Shown piece after piece: positions 56,662 through 62,464 of a stretch of DNA of 64,000 bases. A program made the translations under genes and the position numbers. The notes under the pieces were generated by a model. The model worked only from the letters and a program-made list of their open reading frames with translations. It did no database searches and had not been told where the DNA came from. Origin of the DNA: Sulfuritalea hydrogenivorans sk43H (GTDB taxonomy: Bacteria > Pseudomonadota > Gammaproteobacteria > Burkholderiales > Rhodocyclaceae); the NCBI RefSeq assembly GCF_000828635.1, contig NZ_AP012547.1, forward strand, positions 2,914,001 to 2,978,000. The letters run 5' to 3'. Within the stretch, counting starts at the first letter, position 1; the number at the start of each line of letters is the position of its first letter.

Positions 56662-59151
56662 ATGAGCGGGTCGCGCCGGAGCCCCTTGCCGCGCCGCGCC
56701 GGCGAAAGCGGTTTCGTGCTGATCGCGCTGATTGCGCTGCTCGCAATGGGCGGGCTGTATTTCTTCATCAGCAATCTCTCGCCGGAGCTAATGCGCGCGC
56801 GCCACCAGCAGACCACCAACGAGGCTTTGACGCAGGCGCGCGAGGCATTGATCGGCTATGCAGTGAGGTTTCGCGAAGATCAGTTGAAGACCGGCACCGC
56901 GGGTCAGGTCTATGGTTATTTGCCGCTACCCGATCTCGGCAGTTCCCGCAATCAGAATGCAACGGATGTTGATTGCTACTTGAAGGAGGGCTGCGAGGCC
57001 TACAACTTCGCCGGCAATGGGTCCAATGTCACGGTGATCGGCCGCTTCCCCTGGCGCACCCTGGGTACCGGGCCGCTCAGGGACAGTCACGGCGAATGCC
57101 TCTGGTATGCGGTATCCGGCAGCCACCAGCGCATCCAGCAGGCCAGCCCGATGAACTGGGATACCCTGAGCCAGATGGATGTCGTCGTCGCCAACGGCAC
57201 CGCAGCAATGATCAGCGCCGTCGCTTCGGCCCACGATCGCCCCATTGCCGTCATCTTCTCGCCAGGACCGCCGCTGACGGGCCAGGATCGCAGCGCCTCG
57301 ACGACCGACAGCGTGACCGAATGCGGAGGCAACTATGTCGTCGGCAACTACCTGGATCCTGTCGTTGCGACAAATCTGGGGGGCATCACCAACTATCTGG
57401 CCGGCTCGACCAACAATGCAAGCGGCGACACATCGGCCGCGAACAAGTCCTTGTCGGCGGGCGGCATAATCAACCGCCGCAGCGACGGGGCGCTCTGGGC
57501 CGGGAACTGCGCGTCGAACGACCCCTTGCCTTGCACACTGGTCGCCAACGATGCCGGGGCCACAGTCACCAGCGAACTGCTGTTCCGCACCCTGCGCGGA
57601 TCGAGCTATTTCCGCACCGACATCAACGCCATGCTCGACCGCATGGCCACCTGCCTGCGCGACCAGGTTGCGGCAGGCACCGGTTTCACGCCCGATGCGC
57701 TGAGCGGTTTCACTGCCCCTGCCGACAAAACCGTCGGCCGCATCCCGAGCAGCACCTGCTATGACGATGCACAGAATCCGCTTGGTTACTTCAGCCACTA
57801 CCGCGACCAGGTCTTCGTCGCTTCGAAGATTGCCAGCGATTTCACGGCGACTGTTGATGGAGTTGCCCAGACCTGTCCGGCGGTAGTCATGTTCGCCGGC
57901 CAGCGCGGCAGCGGCCAAGCGCGGGGAACAAGCGCCGAGCGCAATGCTCCAGCCAATTATCTCGAAGGCACCAACCTGACCGGCTTCATCACCACAGGCG
58001 CACTGAACTTCAGCGGGCCCAGCCTGCTCGCCCAGGTATCGAGCAGCCAGTCCGCAAGTCAGGACATCGTGCGTTGCATTCCAAGCGGAGCCAACCTGAC
58101 CACGGTCGAGTCGCCGAACCTGAGCGCGGCACAACAACTGGTGGCTTACGACGCGGCAACCGGCACGCTGACGCTGGGCAAGGAAAATGTCACGAACTTC
58201 ACCGCGGATTCGGCCGCCCTGTTCGGTTGTGCCTGGATCGCAGATGAGAAGACGCTCGGCTCGGGATTGCGCAGCTACTTCCAGTTTTCATTTGCGACAC
58301 TCGGAACCAGCGTCGGCAATACCGGCTTCGTCTTTGCGTTGATAGATACGGAAAGCAACACCTCCCTGCCCTGTGGCTCTGCCGGAAGCCATCTCGGCTA
58401 TTCGGGTAACAACAGTTTTACTCCCAAGCTGCGCTCCCCCAAGGTCGGTATCGAGTTCGACCAGTCACGCAATTCCGGCTTCCCAGGCTTTAGTGGCGAG
58501 ACGTCGACAGCGGTCGGGCGCAATGATCCCTGCTACCTCTCCAGCTGCGGCGCCATCCCGGCGCAAACCGCCAGCTCTCACTCTGCGATTGTCTATTGGG
58601 GTCATGAAGCCGCCAATGCCACCGACGTGGTCACGCTCCCCGATGGCGATGACAACGTGCATGGCTTTCCAACTGCCGGCAGCATCGCCACGGTACGCCG
58701 CCCGCCACGCAACCCGGACACGCCGCCGGGTATCGAGTTCGTAAATTTGCGTACCGGCGGCCAGTTGTTCCACGTCCGGGTCGAGATAACACCGACGCGT
58801 GCCATCGACCCGGCGGCGGAGTTGAGCAAGACCACCCTGCAAACCAAGGTCTGGATTCTTCCCGACAGCGTCACCGTGGCGAACCAGATCACCGCCATGA
58901 AGGACACCACGCGCCCCATGAGCCTGCTCTACCCGACATTCACTGAAACGCTCGGTGATACCGCACGTGTGTTCGATGTCGGCGGATCTGCCTGCAGTTC
59001 CGGAAGCTGTCCGACCAACCAGACCTGCGGCACGGACAACATTTGCTATCGTCAAGGGCTGCGCAAGACCAGGCTTGGTTTTACAGGCTCGCAGCGCACG
59101 CAGGATCAGGAAGTACGAATCAGCAACATGTTCACTACGTGGCTGCCATGA
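56662..59151 (+). CDS. Large type IV prepilin-like protein with lectin-like C-terminal domain
   Basis: 829 residues. The leader ends at Gly17 (RRAGESG|FVLIALIALLAMGGLYFF), a prepilin peptidase site and hydrophobic helix, but position 5 of the mature chain is Ala instead of Glu, as in tip-type minor pilins. The middle (about 60-500) is Cys-containing and unassigned. Residues about 530-820 look like an L-type lectin/concanavalin fold (FQFSFATLGTSVGNTGFVFALIDTESN, LRSPKVGIEFDQSRNSG, IEFVNLRTGGQLFHVRVEITP). It is probably a tip adhesin of the MSHA-like pilus. The stop overlaps a 45-codon frame. Confidence 0.7.
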   Translation: MSGSRRSPLPRRAGESGFVLIALIALLAMGGLYFFISNLSPELMRARHQQTTNEALTQAREALIGYAVRFREDQLKTGTAGQVYGYLPLPDLGSSRNQNATDVDCYLKEGCEAYNFAGNGSNVTVIGRFPWRTLGTGPLRDSHGECLWYAVSGSHQRIQQASPMNWDTLSQMDVVVANGTAAMISAVASAHDRPIAVIFSPGPPLTGQDRSASTTDSVTECGGNYVVGNYLDPVVATNLGGITNYLAGSTNNASGDTSAANKSLSAGGIINRRSDGALWAGNCASNDPLPCTLVANDAGATVTSELLFRTLRGSSYFRTDINAMLDRMATCLRDQVAAGTGFTPDALSGFTAPADKTVGRIPSSTCYDDAQNPLGYFSHYRDQVFVASKIASDFTATVDGVAQTCPAVVMFAGQRGSGQARGTSAERNAPANYLEGTNLTGFITTGALNFSGPSLLAQVSSSQSASQDIVRCIPSGANLTTVESPNLSAAQQLVAYDAATGTLTLGKENVTNFTADSAALFGCAWIADEKTLGSGLRSYFQFSFATLGTSVGNTGFVFALIDTESNTSLPCGSAGSHLGYSGNNSFTPKLRSPKVGIEFDQSRNSGFPGFSGETSTAVGRNDPCYLSSCGAIPAQTASSHSAIVYWGHEAANATDVVTLPDGDDNVHGFPTAGSIATVRRPPRNPDTPPGIEFVNLRTGGQLFHVRVEITPTRAIDPAAELSKTTLQTKVWILPDSVTVANQITAMKDTTRPMSLLYPTFTETLGDTARVFDVGGSACSSGSCPTNQTCGTDNICYRQGLRKTRLGFTGSQRTQDQEVRISNMFTTWLP

Positions 59152-59285
59152 TATTCGCCGTCCCGCCACGGCTGACTTTCGAGCACAATGCCGATCTGCA
59201 GTTGAAGTGGGTCGTCGGCCCCGATCCCTCCGCGGACGCGCAAGCAATAATCGTGGAAGGCCCCTTGCCAGGCTCCCAGACTTGA
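59148..59285 (+). CDS. 45-residue hypothetical protein between two prepilin genes
   Basis: The ATG overlaps the stop of the large prepilin (ATGA). The product, MIFAVPPRLTFEHNADLQLKW followed by VVGPDPSADAQAIIVEGPLPGSQT, has no signal peptide, membrane helix or known motif. The stop lies 13 bases before the next gene, whose AGGAGG ribosome-binding site follows. Tight coupling and lack of any other gene in the gap favour a real short gene, but it could be a spacer or a remnant of a longer domain. Confidence 0.4.
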   Translation: MIFAVPPRLTFEHNADLQLKWVVGPDPSADAQAIIVEGPLPGSQT

Positions 59286-59298
59286 TTTAGGAGGAAAG

Positions 59299-60102
59299 TT
59301 GAAGCTGATCCATTCCCAACGTGCAGGCTCTCTACACAGAGGGGTCGTCCGACCGAAGCCGGTCTCCTCCCAGCGCGGCTTCACGCTGATCGAGCTCGCC
59401 GTCGTGATGTTCATCGTCACGCTTCTGTTGGGCGGCATGTTGCTGCCGTTGTCCGGACAGCAAGATATCCGCAACCATGGCGATACGCAGAAGACCCTCG
59501 CGGAAGCACGTGACGCCCTTCTCGGATTTGCCATGGCCAATGATCGCCTGCCCTGTCCGGCCACCGCGGCCAGCAACGGAGTGGAAAGCCCCGTCGGCGG
59601 CGGTGTATGCACCAATCCCTACGACGGCTTCTTTCCCGCGGCCACGGTGGGACTGTCACCGGTCGACGCGCAAGGCTATCTTCTCGATGGCTGGGGCGGC
59701 GAAACCATTCGACGCGTACGCTATGCGATCAGTACGGCAAACACCAGCGCTTTCACCACCCAGAACGGGATGAAAACCACCGGAATCACGGTATTGGCGC
59801 CAGACCTGAAGGTCTGCAGTACGGGCGTCGGCATGGCCACTCCGGGAACCGCGACAGCGGCCTGTGCGGCAAATACCGCGCTTTCCACCGACGCCGTTGC
59901 CGTCATCTATTCGATCGGCAAGAACGCAGGCACGGGCGGCGCCGGCACCGAGGAAAACCACAACCCCAATCCACAATCGACCCTCGCCGCCGACCCTGCC
60001 TTTGTCAACGCACCGCAAGGCACCGCGTTCGACGACCAGATGCTGTGGCTGTCCAAGAGCACGCTGTTCAACCGCATGGTCGCTGCCGGAAAATTGCCCT
60101 GA
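59299..60102 (+). CDS. Type IV prepilin-like protein
   Basis: 267 residues with a TTG start behind AGGAGGAAAG. The leader is unusually long (27 residues) and ends in QRG|FTLIELAVVMFIVTLLLGGMLLPL, with Glu5 of the mature pilin present. The mature protein (about 240 residues) has Cys pairs (LPCPATAA...GGVCTNPYDG, KVCSTGV...AACAANT). GWGGETIRRVRYAIS is reminiscent of pseudopilin C-terminal regions. It is the last gene of the pilus cluster; no prepilin peptidase gene was seen in the window. Confidence 0.78.
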   Translation: MKLIHSQRAGSLHRGVVRPKPVSSQRGFTLIELAVVMFIVTLLLGGMLLPLSGQQDIRNHGDTQKTLAEARDALLGFAMANDRLPCPATAASNGVESPVGGGVCTNPYDGFFPAATVGLSPVDAQGYLLDGWGGETIRRVRYAISTANTSAFTTQNGMKTTGITVLAPDLKVCSTGVGMATPGTATAACAANTALSTDAVAVIYSIGKNAGTGGAGTEENHNPNPQSTLAADPAFVNAPQGTAFDDQMLWLSKSTLFNRMVAAGKLP

Positions 60103-60103
60103 T

Positions 60104-60149
60104 CCGGCAAAAGTCGGCGCTTGCCGGCCCGCGAAGCGGAATTCCCGGC
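60104..60149. repeat. Stem-loop repeat, copy C (extragenic, after the prepilin gene)
   Basis: Immediately after the prepilin stop, CCGGCAA (60104-60110) pairs with TTGCCGG (60121-60127) across a loop containing AGTCGGCGC. The same GCCGG (60123-60127) can instead pair with CCGGC (60145-60149), enclosing the conserved 17-mer CCCGCGAAGCGGAATTC (60128-60144), itself a CCGC-GAA-GCGG hairpin. The two pairings exclude each other. The 17-mer is shared with copies at 61342-61398 and 63271-63327. Confidence 0.7.
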
Positions 60150-60255
60150 AGACAAGGTCCGACACGGCGATCTGCTTATACCCGTCATCACATTTCCTGA
60201 ATCCACCGCGCCGCGCCGCCGGTAGAATCGGCGCATCCACTTTCGGGAGTTCGCC

Positions 60256-60945
60256 GTGTCCAAGACCTTCAGGATCGCCCCCAGCATTCTTTCCGCCAAC
60301 TTCGCCCGGCTCGGCGAGGAAGTCGACAACGTACTCGCCGCCGGCGCCGACATCGTGCACTTCGATGTCATGGACAACCACTACGTGCCCAACCTGACCA
60401 TCGGCCCGCTGGTCTGCGAGGCGCTGAAGAAGCACGGCGTCACGGCGCCGATCGACGTGCACCTGATGGTCAAGCCGGTCGACCGTATCATCCCCGACTT
60501 CGCCAAGGCCGGCGCCACCTACATCACCTTCCATCCGGAAGCCTCGGAACACGTCGACCGCACCATCGCCCTGATCCGCGAATGCGGCTGCAAGCCGGGC
60601 CTGGTGTTCAACCCGGCCACCCCGCTCGACGTGCTGGAATACACGCTGGACAAGCTCGACATGGTGCTGCTGATGTCGGTCAACCCCGGCTTCGGCGGGC
60701 AGAAGTTCATCCCCTACGTGCTCGACAAGGCACGCAAGGTGCGCCAGATGATCGATGCACGCGGCCTGAACGTCAGCCTCGAAATCGACGGTGGCGTCGG
60801 CCCGGCGAACATCCTGGAAGTGGCGCAGGCCGGGGTCGATACCTTCGTCGCCGGCTCGGCCGTATTCGGCGCCGCGAAGGACAGCGACCCGCACCGCTAC
60901 GACACGGTGATCGGCGCGCTGCGCGCCGAACTCGCAAAAGCCTGA
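60256..60945 (+). CDS. rpe: Ribulose-phosphate 3-epimerase
   Basis: 229 residues with a GTG start after [55 protein letters not shown] carries the metal His/Asp ligands. [26 protein letters not shown] and [12 protein letters not shown] complete the TIM-barrel active site. It interconverts ribulose-5- and xylulose-5-phosphate. It stands alone here and converges on the MerR gene with no gap. Confidence 0.95.
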   Translation: MSKTFRIAPSILSANFARLGEEVDNVLAAGADIVHFDVMDNHYVPNLTIGPLVCEALKKHGVTAPIDVHLMVKPVDRIIPDFAKAGATYITFHPEASEHVDRTIALIRECGCKPGLVFNPATPLDVLEYTLDKLDMVLLMSVNPGFGGQKFIPYVLDKARKVRQMIDARGLNVSLEIDGGVGPANILEVAQAGVDTFVAGSAVFGAAKDSDPHRYDTVIGALRAELAKA

Positions 60946-61422
60946 TCAGGCCTTGCGCGCGCGGCGTTTCGCCGCCAGGGACTTCTTGAGCTGGGTGCGA
61001 ACCTCACCCAGTTCAGCGAGCATGGCCGCGATGTTGCCGAGCCGCGTCTCGAGCTCTGTCATCGTCGTATCAATGCGGCCGACCAGGTACTCGAGCTGCT
61101 TTGCGTGCCCCTCGCCATGGTCGCCATACAGCGACAGGATGTGCTCGATCTCGGCCAGTGACATGCCCACCGCCTTGCCGCGCAGGATCAGGCCCAGCCG
61201 CACCCGGTCGCGCCGCGTATAGGCCCGGCCGCCGTTGATGCGGCACGGCGCCAGCAGCCCCTTGTCCTCGTAGAAACGGATCGCGCGCAGCGAGATGCCG
61301 AATTCCCGCGCCAGTTCGGTGATGCCATGGAGTTCGCTGTCAGTCGGCGCTGGCTCGCTTTGCGTGCCCGGGATTCCGCTTCGCGGGCGGGCAACGGCGG
61401 CGCGTTGTGTCTTCGCTTTCAT
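60946..61422 (-). CDS. MerR-family regulator (LiuR-like) with a repeat-encoded N-terminal extension
   Basis: 158 residues. The MerR winged helix begins only near residue 33 (HGITELAREFGISLRAIRFYEDKGLLAPCRINGGRAYTRRDRVRLGLILRGKAVGMSLAEIEHIL), then a coiled dimerisation helix and a basic tail. Residues about 9-28 (ARPRSGIPGTQSEPAPTD) come from a DNA repeat also present in the downstream carboxylase gene. No in-frame start lies between the repeat and the HTH. The neighbours and divergent promoter suggest control of the reductase/carboxylase operon, as LiuR controls branched-chain acyl-CoA catabolism. Confidence 0.8.
   Translation of the reverse strand: MKAKTQRAAVARPRSGIPGTQSEPAPTDSELHGITELAREFGISLRAIRFYEDKGLLAPCRINGGRAYTRRDRVRLGLILRGKAVGMSLAEIEHILSLYGDHGEGHAKQLEYLVGRIDTTMTELETRLGNIAAMLAELGEVRTQLKKSLAAKRRARKA
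61342..61398 (-). repeat. Stem-loop repeat, copy A (inside the MerR gene)
   Basis: 57 bases on the minus strand matching copy B at 63271-63327 at 50 of 57 positions. It contains the outer stem GCCCG/CGGGC enclosing CCCGCGAAGCGGAATCC, then a spacer and CAGCGCCGACT. It is translated in frame near the MerR N terminus. The outer stem's fourth base pair is C-G here, T-A in copy B and G-C in copy C, so pairing is conserved while sequence varies. Confidence 0.85.
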
Positions 61423-61484
61423 TGCCCCATCCTAACAAGCCGCGCTCTCGCTTTCAAGATAAATATTCCTTTATAGAGATGATG

Positions 61485-61513
61485 TTGACGTTAACGTAAG
61501 CACTCGGTAGCAT
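61485..61513 (+). promoter_or_regulatory. Divergent promoter with MerR-type palindrome
   Basis: TTGACG (61485-61490), a 17-base spacer and TAGCAT (61508-61513) form a sigma70-like promoter for the reductase/carboxylase genes. The perfect palindrome ACGTTAACGT (61488-61497) overlaps the -35 box. Its place between the MerR gene and its likely target, and its resemblance to LiuR-type sites, suggest the operator. The operator role is inferred. Confidence 0.5.
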
Positions 61514-61561
61514 GTACCGAAACAAGCCGGCGCATGACTGGCCACGCAAGGAGAACGACGC

Positions 61562-62464
61562 ATGAGCAGCGCCGAAACCAAGGACGGAGAACCCTTTTCC
61601 CGCTACGCCAGCGTGCTGCGCCCCCGCCTCTTCGCCGGCGAAGTGCATTGGGTCACCGGCGGCGGCAGCGGCATCGGCCGCTGCGTCGCGCATGAGCTCG
61701 CCGCGCTCGGCGCCACGGTGATCCTCACCGGGCGCAGCGCCGACAAGCTGCAACAGGTGGCCGCGGAAATCACCGAGGACGGCGGCCGCGCCGAATTCGC
61801 CGCCTTCGACATCCGCGACGAAGACGCGGTCCGGGCATCGGTACAGGAGGCGGTGGGCCGCCATGGCCGCATCCACGGCCTGGTCAACAACGCCGGCGGG
61901 CAGTTCCCCTCGCCGCTGATGGCCATTGGCAAGAAGGGCTTCGAGACAGTGCTGGCCAACAACCTGACCGGCGGCTTCCTGATGATGCGCGAGCTCTACC
62001 TGCAATCCATGCAGACCCACGGCGGCGCCATCGTGAACATGACCGCCGACATGTGGAACGGCATGCCGGGCATGGGCCACTCGGGCGCCGCGCGCGCCGG
62101 CATGGCCAACCTGACCAAGACCGCCGCCGTCGAATGGGCCGCCAGCGGCGTGCGCGTCAATGCCGTGGCGCCCGGCTGGATCGCCTCCGCCGGGCTCGAT
62201 ACCTACAAGGGCCCGGTGCGCGAAATGATTCCGAAGCTGAAGAAGCACGTGCCCTTGCGTCGCCTCGGCACCGAATCCGAAGTCAGCGCCACGATCTGCT
62301 TCCTGCTGTCGCCGGGCGCGGCCTTCATCACCGGCGTCACGCTGGCCATCGACGGCGGCGCACCGCTCGACACGCCGCTGTTTCCGATCCCGGACCACAA
62401 GCGCTCGGTACCCTTCGATGGCTTCCATCGCGCCGTGATGCCGGACGTGCTGAAGGAACCCTGA
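61562..62464 (+). CDS. PECR-like short-chain dehydrogenase/reductase (trans-2-enoyl-CoA reductase type)
   Basis: 300 residues. The nucleotide fold is VTGGGSGIGRCVAHELAALGATVILTGR, and NNAGG is present. The usual YxxxK catalytic pair is absent: the segment reads HSGAARAGMANLTKTAAVEW, a pattern seen in peroxisomal trans-2-enoyl-CoA and dienoyl-CoA reductases. FLLSPGAAFITGVTLAIDGG is also like those enzymes. It probably reduces an unsaturated acyl-CoA. A similar SDR accompanies geranyl-CoA carboxylase in terpene-degrading pseudomonads. Its stop overlaps the carboxylase start by one base. Confidence 0.75.
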   Translation: MSSAETKDGEPFSRYASVLRPRLFAGEVHWVTGGGSGIGRCVAHELAALGATVILTGRSADKLQQVAAEITEDGGRAEFAAFDIRDEDAVRASVQEAVGRHGRIHGLVNNAGGQFPSPLMAIGKKGFETVLANNLTGGFLMMRELYLQSMQTHGGAIVNMTADMWNGMPGMGHSGAARAGMANLTKTAAVEWAASGVRVNAVAPGWIASAGLDTYKGPVREMIPKLKKHVPLRRLGTESEVSATICFLLSPGAAFITGVTLAIDGGAPLDTPLFPIPDHKRSVPFDGFHRAVMPDVLKEP

